Source: JAFGPF01 sp964500415 (GTDB taxonomy: Bacteria; Chloroflexota; Dehalococcoidia; Dehalococcoidales; RBG-16-60-22). Taken from it: a stretch of 64,000 bases of DNA. Location: NCBI GenBank assembly GCA_964500415.1, contig CAZCOB010000007.1, forward strand, positions 13,697-77,696, read 5' to 3'. Shown piece by piece: positions 52,458 to 60,131 of this stretch (position 1 is its first letter; every line of letters begins with the position of its first letter). The notes beneath the pieces are model-generated. The model was not told where the DNA came from, made no database searches, and worked only from the letters and a program-made list of their open reading frames with translations. The position numbers and the translations under genes were made by a program.

Positions 52458-54070
52458 TTTCCCCCTTTTATATGGGCGTCATAGTCGCCTCGGAAAAGCT
52501 CCAGGCTGCTTAAAACCGGATTGGGTGCCGTCCGCCCCAGACCGCAGATACTGCCGGTTTTCATTCCTTCACCCAGTTCCATGAGCATGTCTAAATCTTC
52601 GGGTTTCCCCTTGTTATCGGCGATATCGTTCAGGATGTCCGCTATCTGGTACGTTCCCTCGCGGCAGAAGACGCATTTGCCGCAGGACTCGGCCTGGAGG
52701 TAAGACATTACATCTCTTGTCATTTCTACCGCGCATAAGTCGCCGTTAAAGACTTCTACGGTCCCCGACCCCATAATCCCCCCGATTTCACTTATTGTTT
52801 CATAATTAATCGGACTATCTAACGAATTTTTATCAAAATAACGTCCCGTCGGCCCGCCGAACTGTACAGCTTTAATTCCTTTCCCGCTTGATATACCGCC
52901 CCCGATATCCATGATTACAGTTCGTAGCGTTGTTCCCAACGGGATCTCGACCGTATATTTGTGAGCAATGTCGCCCGTGATGGTAACGATTTTTGTATCG
53001 CTGCCTTTCTCCGTGCCGCTCTGAAAAATGGACGATACATTAGCCATTGTCTCCACATTATTGACCAGCGTCGGCTTATCTTTGTAGCCTCTTACGGCGG
53101 GATATGGTGGGCGCAGGTAAGGCATCCCCTGCTTGTTCTCCAGGGAGCGAATAAGGGCTGTTTCCTCGCCGGAGACCAGCGAGGTCTCCACGCCTTTAAT
53201 CTCTATCTCGCATTTTAAATCGGAATCTAAAATATAATCCCCCAGCAGCCCGTATTCCCTCATCTGCGCCAGCGCCTTATCTAGCCTGTTTATGGCAGTA
53301 GCATATTCGGAATTCACACAAATAAAAACATGACCGGCACCGACCGTATAAGCGCCGATTAACAGGCCTTCCAGGACGGAATGAGGGTCGCTCTCTAGTA
53401 ATAATTTCGCCGTCTTTGCTTCGGGGTCGGTATCCACGGCATCGCAGACAACATATTTCTCGCTGCCTTCGGAATCACGGCAGATTTTCCATTTCTCGGC
53501 GGTAGAGAAACCCCCGCCGCCCCTGCCCCTTAGACCGGACTTCTCCAGTCCTTCGATTAACCCCGTACGGCCTATTCGTAAGGCGCGGGAAAGCCCGCTG
53601 TAGCCGTTATCATGCAAGATATATTCGTTGATATTCTCAGGGTCGATGTAACCGCAGTTTCGCAGGGCTATTCTGTTCTGCAGGCTGAAAGCGGGTATCT
53701 CTGAGATATCCGGAATGCCATCTATTTTATCGCCGCCGAAACCGGCAAGAGCCAGGTCCGACCTGGGATTGTCCTTCACTAAATAATCGTCGACCAGTTC
53801 CAGGGCTGTTTCGGGTGTAATATTATGGTACAGTACGGCTGGACTGCCCGGCTTTTCGATTAATACCAGAGGTTCGAGGTCGTACAGTCCCCACGAGCCG
53901 GCGACGATTACTTTGGCTTTTATCCCGCTGATATGCTTCTGGAATTGATTGACGGTTTCCGCATACTCAGTATTGTCCGCCGCCGCCCCTACCCGTACCT
54001 TAACGCAGTCTTTATCGTTGAAGTAAGCGCATTCGGGCTCTGCCTTGGCGTAAATCTGCTCAAGATTCAT
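52439..54070 (-). CDS. NuoF-like diaphorase subunit, atypical
   Basis: 543 residues. The N-terminal part (about 25-100) looks like a thioredoxin-type 2Fe-2S domain, but the expected ligands are replaced (AGSWGLYDLEPLV where tGChGlCexGPLV is usual), so that cluster is probably absent. The core has the glycine loop LRGRGGGGFSTAEKW (180-194). The usual NADExEPGxFKDR flavin motif reads DAVDTDPEAKTAK (210-222). The 4Fe-4S ligands are intact (SCGKCVFCREGTYQ ... SICGLG). Probable FMN/NADH subunit with changed cofactor or substrate binding. It overlaps the NuoG/GltD-like gene. Confidence 0.85.
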   Translation of the reverse strand: MNLEQIYAKAEPECAYFNDKDCVKVRVGAAADNTEYAETVNQFQKHISGIKAKVIVAGSWGLYDLEPLVLIEKPGSPAVLYHNITPETALELVDDYLVKDNPRSDLALAGFGGDKIDGIPDISEIPAFSLQNRIALRNCGYIDPENINEYILHDNGYSGLSRALRIGRTGLIEGLEKSGLRGRGGGGFSTAEKWKICRDSEGSEKYVVCDAVDTDPEAKTAKLLLESDPHSVLEGLLIGAYTVGAGHVFICVNSEYATAINRLDKALAQMREYGLLGDYILDSDLKCEIEIKGVETSLVSGEETALIRSLENKQGMPYLRPPYPAVRGYKDKPTLVNNVETMANVSSIFQSGTEKGSDTKIVTITGDIAHKYTVEIPLGTTLRTVIMDIGGGISSGKGIKAVQFGGPTGRYFDKNSLDSPINYETISEIGGIMGSGTVEVFNGDLCAVEMTRDVMSYLQAESCGKCVFCREGTYQIADILNDIADNKGKPEDLDMLMELGEGMKTGSICGLGRTAPNPVLSSLELFRGDYDAHIKGGKCPKKQ

Positions 54071-54110
54071 CGGTATTCCTTATATGGCGTGGGTAACTTA
54101 ATAAAATGTT

Positions 54111-54971
54111 TCAACCGAGAAATGTAGTGTCGTGCTCGGTATTCAGACAGATGGCGCTGAAACTGTAAGGCTTATCGACTCTCCTGGTTATCAGTGGACA
54201 GTGCACCAGTCCTTTCGGGGCGACGACCACGGTGGGGGTATCGAACACGTGGATTTCCTGTTCCTCGCCCATGGCAATCTCGATTTCCGCCCCCAGGTAG
54301 TCGGGATTGTCCGGGTCCAGTCCAACGAAGAGCAGGCATTCGTCGTTGGGATGCACGTGCGGGTCTTTTTCGTGCCAGGCCCCAAGTCCGGTGTGAAACG
54401 CCCAGGTGAAATTCAGGTTGAACCCCTCCATATCCTTACCGCTCCACCACCCGATATAGTCGGCGTTTCCCCCCGATTTACGATTAATATCACGCAGCTC
54501 TAATTTCTGCACGAGGTGCGCGTATTTATCTCCCGTCGTAAGTGGTCCGCTTCTATCAGGTAAATCAGTAGGCTTGTGTTCTCCATTAAGAGAAATTATC
54601 AGAAAACCATAAGGTTTATCGGCTTTCCTGGTTATCATAGGATTGTGCGGGAATCCCGCAGGGACAACGACGACGGTGGGAGTGTCAAATACATGCTTCT
54701 CCCCTTCCTCACCCATCACCATCTCGATTTCCGCCCCCAAATTATTCGGATGGTCATAGTCGAGTCCGGTAAAGACAAAACATTCGCCGTAAGGATGTAT
54801 GTGTCCGCCGGTTCTCCCGGGAGTCCATTCTCCAACGAAGCTGGTATATCCCCAGGCAAAATTCAGGTTCAGCCCCTCCAGGTCGCTACCCATAGGCCAG
54901 ACTATCTTGCCAAGCGGATGTTCCTGGTAGTTTAATTTTTTCACCAGGTGCCCGTATTTTGTTTTCGCCAT
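54111..54971 (-). CDS. Two-domain cupin-like protein, MAxTKYGK family
   Basis: 286 residues, start MAKTKYGHLVKKLNY. Two halves share ExLNLNFAW and cupin motifs: HIHPYGECFVFTGLDYDHPN with VVPAGFPHNP, and HVHPNDECLLFVGLDPDNP with VAPKGLVHCP. Both halves keep HxHxxxE and the distal His, so both barrels can bind metal. 40 bases upstream of the NuoF-like gene; cotranscribed with it. Function unknown. Confidence 0.78.
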   Translation of the reverse strand: MAKTKYGHLVKKLNYQEHPLGKIVWPMGSDLEGLNLNFAWGYTSFVGEWTPGRTGGHIHPYGECFVFTGLDYDHPNNLGAEIEMVMGEEGEKHVFDTPTVVVVPAGFPHNPMITRKADKPYGFLIISLNGEHKPTDLPDRSGPLTTGDKYAHLVQKLELRDINRKSGGNADYIGWWSGKDMEGFNLNFTWAFHTGLGAWHEKDPHVHPNDECLLFVGLDPDNPDYLGAEIEIAMGEEQEIHVFDTPTVVVAPKGLVHCPLITRRVDKPYSFSAICLNTEHDTTFLG

Positions 54972-55001
54972 TTTCTTTGTCCTCCTTTGGCGATTTGTCC
55001 A

Positions 55002-55907
55002 CTAGGCTACGTACCCGTCCTTACCTCTCCCTACGTGACCCCACGGACGTATTACCGCGAATATCCAGGGCTTGTCCTGCCTGGTAACGATTAGCGGACA
55101 GTGCGCGTGTCCTTTGGGCTGTATGGCTATCGACGGCGTGTTAATAACGTGTTTCTCCATTTCCTTGCCCATGTACATCTCACACTCGGCACCGAGGTCA
55201 CTCAGATCGTTGCAGTCGGCCCCCATGAAGAGCAGGAACTCGGTATACGGGTGTACGTGTGGTTTATCGGGTACCGGCCCGAACCGGTAAGGTGCTTTAT
55301 TCATACTTTCATACGACATATGAAATTCGAAGTCTTTGCCGCGGACATCGGTTATCGCCCCTTCGTGAGTATCCGCGTTAAGCGGTCCGTAGTGCCAGGG
55401 GCCGTTACGCGTGAAAGCCAGGTGCTGGACGCTCCCCATGTACTTTGAGCGCATAAAGCTGGCCGGCTGTACCGGGGTATCGTCCGTAGGCACCGGTGTC
55501 GACTTCAGTTCCGGGGCCACTGAAATGGTCACATATATAAACCGGTCGTCCATCCTCACGATTGTCGCCGGCATATGCGGTGTGCCCTTGGGAACGGCAA
55601 CCGCCGTGGCCGTGGTAATCATGTGCATTTCCTTTTCTTTTCCCAGGCAGAACTCTACCTCCGCCCCCAGATACCCCATGTCGTACGTATCCGTACCCAT
55701 GAATATCATGACCTGGTCGAAGTCATGCACCTCAGCTCCGTAAGGCTCCTTGCCTATTTTACCCGCCGACCAGCAGGCTCCGTATTGTATGTTGAGGTCA
55801 TAACCGAGGAACTCGCCGTTCATCTCAGTCCCCTGTCGGTAAAGGCCGGTACCATAATCCTTAAAAGAGAGACTCTTGACCAGATGACCGTATTTCGTTT
55901 TCGCCAT
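55002..55907 (-). CDS. Two-domain cupin-like protein, MAxTKYGK family
   Basis: 301 residues, start MAKTKYGHLVKSLSF. N-half: AEVHDFDQVMIFMGTDTYD and VPKGTPHMP; here the HxHxxxE motif is reduced to HxFxQ, so metal binding is doubtful. C-half: HVHPYTEFLLFMGADC, LGAECEMYMGKEMEKHV and QPKGHAHCP, with the full metal set. First gene of the diaphorase operon and 30 bases before the second tandem cupin. Function unknown. Confidence 0.78.
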   Translation of the reverse strand: MAKTKYGHLVKSLSFKDYGTGLYRQGTEMNGEFLGYDLNIQYGACWSAGKIGKEPYGAEVHDFDQVMIFMGTDTYDMGYLGAEVEFCLGKEKEMHMITTATAVAVPKGTPHMPATIVRMDDRFIYVTISVAPELKSTPVPTDDTPVQPASFMRSKYMGSVQHLAFTRNGPWHYGPLNADTHEGAITDVRGKDFEFHMSYESMNKAPYRFGPVPDKPHVHPYTEFLLFMGADCNDLSDLGAECEMYMGKEMEKHVINTPSIAIQPKGHAHCPLIVTRQDKPWIFAVIRPWGHVGRGKDGYVA

Positions 55908-56329
55908 TTCGGCATCCTCCTTGTGTACGTTTCGGGAAAATTATAGCGTTTCACTCCGCTATCTGCAACGTTGAAAAGAGAGATGCAACTGACCGACGTT
56001 AAATATGCGTCACGAGGAAATCCTTCATGGTACGTTTCGGCTATCGTATTATATCAAGATACCAGGTTCTGGCCCGGCGTCCGGAAGATAGTATGGCGGC
56101 AGGTCCTGCTATCAGGGTATAGTGTCTTAAAAGGAGTGGCGACCCCGGCCGGATTTGAACCGGCGATCTCCACCGTGACAGGGTGGCATGTTGTATTCCC
56201 CGACCCCCGTCCAAAAGTTCATCGTCCTTGGTGTGGCGGTAAACATTTCGACCTTCTCTGACATAGCTATCATTAATCTATCTAAACAGTGGGCTGGTGT
56301 CAAGGTAACGATACCCTGAGCCCGTACGG
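55908..56329. other. Gene-poor stretch with tRNA-Asp fragment
   Basis: 422 bases. Apart from the tRNA-Asp 3' fragment at 56137-56191 I see no gene. A short open frame ending near 56261 reads through the fragment and gives the 'AGFEPAIST'-type artefact translation of a tRNA. Confidence 0.6.
56137..56191 (-). pseudogene. 3' fragment of tRNA-Asp (GTC), candidate attachment-site scar
   Basis: On the minus strand aacatgccaccctgtcacgg matches the D-arm end and anticodon arm of tRNA-Asp (stem CCACC/GGTGG, loop CTGTCAC, anticodon GTC). The T arm (GCCGG-TTCAAAT-CCGGC), the 3' acceptor strand CGGGGTC, discriminator G and CCA follow. The 5' acceptor strand and most of the D arm are missing: the sequence upstream (ggggtcggggaatac) cannot pair. 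Integrative elements commonly recombine at tRNA 3' ends and leave such copies. The intact tRNA-Asp is not in this window. Confidence 0.75.
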
Positions 56330-56731
56330 TTATTTCCGGGATATCTTTTTCCTCTTGGTCTCTTCCAGACCGACGGCCCTTGAAAGCGTCGATACCAGGA
56401 ACTGGTTAAGGCTAACGCCTTCCCTGTCGGCTATCTGGTCCAGCCGTCGGTGCAGGCTTTTGGGGAAACGGACATTAAACTTGCCGCTGTATTCCCTGTC
56501 CTCTCTAGGCAGCGGGATATCCAACTCGTCCTCATAAGCTGATTCAAGCCAGAGCCGACGGGCTTCCTCCATATTCTCGTAGGTTTCTTCAATTGTTTCG
56601 CCTTGGGTAAAGCATCCGGGCAGGTCTTCAATCTCTGCCACGTAGCCGCCGGTTTCATCCGGGATTATCGTAACAGGGTATTTGAGCCCTAAGTAAAACT
56701 CAAGCGACTTGTGCTCAATATCAGTGATCAT
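56330..56731 (-). CDS. hicB: HicB-like antitoxin
   Basis: 133 residues. The N-terminal HicB fold (YPVTIIPDETGGYVAEIEDL, then PGCFTQGETIEE) is followed by a C-terminal ribbon-helix-helix (KFNVRFPKSLHRRLDQIADR, VSLNQFLVSTLSRAV). It should bind and neutralise HicA and repress the operon. The ATG is one base from the hicA stop. It lies beside the tRNA-Asp scar, a usual place for a mobile or stabilising module. Confidence 0.88.
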   Translation of the reverse strand: MITDIEHKSLEFYLGLKYPVTIIPDETGGYVAEIEDLPGCFTQGETIEETYENMEEARRLWLESAYEDELDIPLPREDREYSGKFNVRFPKSLHRRLDQIADREGVSLNQFLVSTLSRAVGLEETKRKKISRK

Positions 56732-56732
56732 C

Positions 56733-56972
56733 CTATTCCTCCAGATTAAGTTTTCTAATTATCTTGTCTACATAACCTGGCTTTACGTACTTTGTGTTTT
56801 TGGGAGTTACGACGTTAATCGGGGTATCACCCTTTTTATGAAACGTCCGGTGGCTACCGCCCTTTTTATGCAATTCATAACCGTAAGTAGTGAGAAGCCT
56901 CTCACAATCCTCAACCGTGATGTGCATCCTGTCGGTGAGGAATTTCCGTATCAGCTTCTCATTTTCCTTCAT
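56733..56972 (-). CDS. hicA: HicA-like mRNA interferase toxin
   Basis: 79 residues from ATG 56972; an upstream TTG would add eight residues. A double-stranded-RNA-binding-like fold with the catalytic His in KGGSHRTFHKKG, then TPINVVTP and the KPGYVDKIIRKL helix. HicA cleaves mRNA when HicB is lost. hicA before hicB is the common order. No clear second copy in the window. Confidence 0.85.
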   Translation of the reverse strand: MKENEKLIRKFLTDRMHITVEDCERLLTTYGYELHKKGGSHRTFHKKGDTPINVVTPKNTKYVKPGYVDKIIRKLNLEE

Positions 56973-57045
56973 ACCTTTACCCCAATACAGTACCAAATAT
57001 AGTGGCGTATGTCAAGTGTTCCGAGAAGAATTATCATATTTATTC

Positions 57046-57483
57046 TCAGTCATCCTCGATGTTGATCCAGCCGTGTTTTAATGCTTCCATTGCCGCTTCC
57101 GTCCGGGAATTGACGTGCATTTTATCGAAGACATTCATCAGATGTCCCTTGACCGTGCGAACGCCGACGCCGAGCTGGACGGCGATATCCCGGTTGTTCT
57201 TCCCCTTGGCTGCCAGCCTCAACACCTCAAGCTCACGTGTGGTCAGGTGCTCCCCAAAATCAAGGGCAACCGGCTGGCGCCGCATCCGCTTGAAGATCTT
57301 CTGCGCTATCAGCGGGTGCGAGACAAACTCCCCAGACCTTACGAAGCGGATAGCCTGAACCAACTCCTCGCCTTTGGCGCTTTTCAGCATATAGCCGTTA
57401 GCGCCGGCTCCCAGAAGACCGATAACATCATCCTGGTCGTCATGGGTGGTTAAAATGAGAACGGCAGTTTCAGGAAGCTCCGC
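57046..57483 (-). pseudogene. 5'-truncated NarL-type response regulator
   Basis: What remains is the C-terminal part of a receiver (ETAVLILTTHDDQDDVIGLL, GANGYMLKSAKGEEL) and a complete LuxR helix-turn-helix (LTTRELEVLRLAAKGKNNRD, VRTVKGHLMNVFDKM). An in-frame TGA at 57484-57486 cuts it off; the first 60-70 residues with the phospho-Asp are absent. An internal ATG could still yield a 114-residue HTH protein. The truncation lies between the HicAB pair and the glucan operon, consistent with a rearrangement breakpoint. Confidence 0.75.
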
Positions 57484-57960
57484 TCATATATATTAGGCGT
57501 ATTACGCACTAATACCAGCACGCTCGGCTCGCTTGCCAATCCTTTCAGCTTGTTAAATGGGCTTATCCTATTCAGATTAGTGCTTTGCCCTCAACTCTGG
57601 CTGGTAATAAGATAAGATAGGTAGGGCTTACCAGCCTGCCAAAGTAACCGAGTTTTGTTAAGGTGCAAGTCAATTCTACGAACAGCGTATAACAAAATAG
57701 CTTTGTGTAATATCAGAAAACCTAGCTAGTATTTCCTCTCTCCCTCCCCCGAGATATAGAGTGAAATTCAAGAATTATATTCGGGGGATAGAAGCGATGA
57801 TGAGTAGATCACCCATAGTCAGACGACGCTGTTTGTCCAGATTTAGTGTTGTGTTTGCCTGAATACGACCATTGCATCAGTGCTGTGTTATGCATTACTA
57901 CCAACATAGTTGAAGGTGGTGTAAAATGCAGTAGCGAATAAAATAATACCAAGTAAGAAA
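57484..57960. other. Non-coding stretch upstream of the glucan operon
   Basis: 477 bases without a believable gene. It holds the hairpin at 57599-57636 and AT-rich segments. The promoter of the glucan operon should lie in the last 150 bases, but no convincing box pair is visible. Confidence 0.55.
57599..57636. repeat. Inverted repeat, 9-bp arms
   Basis: Arms ggctggtaa and ttaccagcc flank a 20-base purine-rich loop (taagataagataggtagggc). No T run follows in either direction. Role unknown; possibly the terminus of a small inserted element. Confidence 0.5.
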
Positions 57961-60072
57961 ATGAATCTGCGAAATAGTATAAAGGTTCTTAATAAGCTGG
58001 CTCATATATGGGGGGTACAGACTGTCTATTACGACGTTTCCCACCAGAGACGGCGGGCGTCTATAGAAACCGTATTATCGGTTTTAACAGCCTTGGGTGC
58101 TCCGATTTCATCTCTCCGTGATATCGTTCCTGCCTGTCGGGAGCGACAATTGGAACTGTGGCAACGACCACTGGAGCCTGTAACCGTTGTTTGGGAAGGT
58201 CAGCCAACTTTAATTACAATACGCCTTCCTTCGAATTATGCTGACCTCTCGATAGATTATTGTCTTTTATTGGAAAACGGTGAATACATTGACGGCAGAT
58301 GCTCTCTTACCGACATGCCGGTGTTAGCCACAACTGAAATGGAAGGACAAATGCACATTGCCAGGCAGTTCACTCTTCAAAATCCGTTACCATGGGGATA
58401 TCATCGGCTTATCCTGGACCTGCAAGGGAAAAATGAAGAGACTCTTATAATATCGGCACCCTTTGCTGCTTACACGCCTGAATCAGAAAGCCGCAACTGG
58501 GGGCTTTTTGTTCCGCTTTATGCTTTACTTAGCGAAAAAAGTTGGGCCAGCGGTGATTTTACGGATTTAAACGCCCTTATGACCTGGGCTGCGGAGAAGG
58601 GGGCAGGGGTGATAGCTACCTTGCCGCTTCTGGCACATTTCCCTGATGATAGGCCTGTTCCCAGCCCGTATAGACCCATAAGCCGCCTGATGTGGAGCGA
58701 GTCTTACTTGGACATAAGCAGTGTCCCGGAAATGAAGGATTGTCCGGCAGCTCAGGAGATTGTTGCGTCATCATCATTCCAGGACCAGGTTGAAGCCGTC
58801 CGTAACGCCAGCTTTGTAGATTATCGCCAGCAAATGATATTAAAGCGCCGTGTCCTGGAAGAAATGTGCGGGTGTATTTTTGCCGGGCCATCTGCCCGTC
58901 TCGTGGCTTTCCATGATTTCGCCGGGGAAAATCAGAGCGTACAAGATTATGCCCGTTTCCGGGCTGCCAATGAGAAGCTGGGCGCTCCCTGGCAAACGTG
59001 GCCTCAATTGGCAAGGGAAGGCATTCTGCAAGGAGACGATTTTGAGGAACAGTCAAGGCGTTATCATCTTTATGTGCAATGGCTGGCCGACCAGCAGATA
59101 CGCTCTCTCGCTGATGATGCCGCGCGTAAAAATGTTCGGCTATACTTTGACCTGCCACTGGGCGTCCACCCCAATGGCTATGACGTCTGGCGCGAGCGCA
59201 GCCTGTTTGTTCGGGACTTCTCGGCTGGCGCGCCCCCGGATGCAGTCTTTACTAAAGGGCAGGTCTGGGACTGCCCGCCGCTGCATCCCGATAAAATCAG
59301 AGAACAAGGCTACCAATACACCATAGCGTACCTGCGCCACAACTTGAGACATGCCGGAATCCTTCGCGTTGACCATGTGATGGGCCTTCACCGGCTTTTT
59401 TGCATTCCGAACGGAATGGAAGCGAGCGAAGGGGCTTATATTCGCTATCGTAATGAAGAGCTTTACGCCATTCTAACCCTGGAATCTCATCGGAATCAGA
59501 CTGTCCTCGTCGGTGAAGACCTGGGCACTGTGCCTGCCTATGTGAGAACTGAGATGGCCAGGCATAAACTCTATCGTATGTATGTAGTGCAGTACGAGTT
59601 GGCGTCTGATGAAGTAACAAAACTTCCCCCTGTTCCCAAGAATGCAGTAGCGAGTCTTAATACCCACGATATGTATCCTTTCTCTGCCTTCTGGCAGGGC
59701 TTGGATATTGAAGAAAGACTCGCTCTTGGTCTTTTAGATAAGAGAGGCGCTCAATTGGAGCGTAAGGCTCGCCGGAGCACTAAATTAGCTATAATTAAAT
59801 TGCTGTGGAACAAAGGCTTGCTGCAGAAACAGGCGTCGGATGTTAGCGCGATACTTAGAGCCTGTCTCTCCTTCTTAGGTAATAGTCGTGCCGGAATGGT
59901 GCTGCTTAACCTGGAAGACCTGTGGCTGGAAACACTACCGCAAAACGTACCTGGTACTTGTGAGGGATGCCCGAACTGGAGTCGCAAAATACGTTATAGT
60001 TTCGAAGCGTTTAGTCAACTGGCCGAAGTGAATGAAATGCTACATGAGATTAATAGTTCCAGGAAAAAGTGA
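57961..60072 (+). CDS. malQ: 4-alpha-glucanotransferase (GH77, amylomaltase)
   Basis: 703 residues. The N-terminal part (about 1-170) is a beta-rich extension as in longer MalQ types; the GH77 barrel follows. Catalytic nucleophile Asp471 (ILRVDHVMGLHRLF), acid/base Glu519 (VLVGEDLGTVP), and LNTHDMYPF for the third acid. It moves alpha-1,4-glucan chains between maltodextrins in the cytoplasm. First gene of a glucan/trehalose operon. The ribosome site is weak. Confidence 0.92.
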   Translation: MNLRNSIKVLNKLAHIWGVQTVYYDVSHQRRRASIETVLSVLTALGAPISSLRDIVPACRERQLELWQRPLEPVTVVWEGQPTLITIRLPSNYADLSIDYCLLLENGEYIDGRCSLTDMPVLATTEMEGQMHIARQFTLQNPLPWGYHRLILDLQGKNEETLIISAPFAAYTPESESRNWGLFVPLYALLSEKSWASGDFTDLNALMTWAAEKGAGVIATLPLLAHFPDDRPVPSPYRPISRLMWSESYLDISSVPEMKDCPAAQEIVASSSFQDQVEAVRNASFVDYRQQMILKRRVLEEMCGCIFAGPSARLVAFHDFAGENQSVQDYARFRAANEKLGAPWQTWPQLAREGILQGDDFEEQSRRYHLYVQWLADQQIRSLADDAARKNVRLYFDLPLGVHPNGYDVWRERSLFVRDFSAGAPPDAVFTKGQVWDCPPLHPDKIREQGYQYTIAYLRHNLRHAGILRVDHVMGLHRLFCIPNGMEASEGAYIRYRNEELYAILTLESHRNQTVLVGEDLGTVPAYVRTEMARHKLYRMYVVQYELASDEVTKLPPVPKNAVASLNTHDMYPFSAFWQGLDIEERLALGLLDKRGAQLERKARRSTKLAIIKLLWNKGLLQKQASDVSAILRACLSFLGNSRAGMVLLNLEDLWLETLPQNVPGTCEGCPNWSRKIRYSFEAFSQLAEVNEMLHEINSSRKK

Positions 60073-60131
60073 GGGAGTTTACTCCCGTTGTATTTCCGAC
60101 TAAAATAAACATACTGTAAAGCTTTGATAAT

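Noticed and set aside
56137..56220. Complete tRNA-Asp gene
   Set aside because: The bases upstream of the anticodon arm cannot form the acceptor 5' strand (GACCCCG or GGCCCCG expected) or a D arm.
55971..56261. 96-residue open frame containing AGFEPAIST
   Set aside because: This is the classic false translation of a tRNA 3' end on the opposite strand; it covers the tRNA-Asp fragment.
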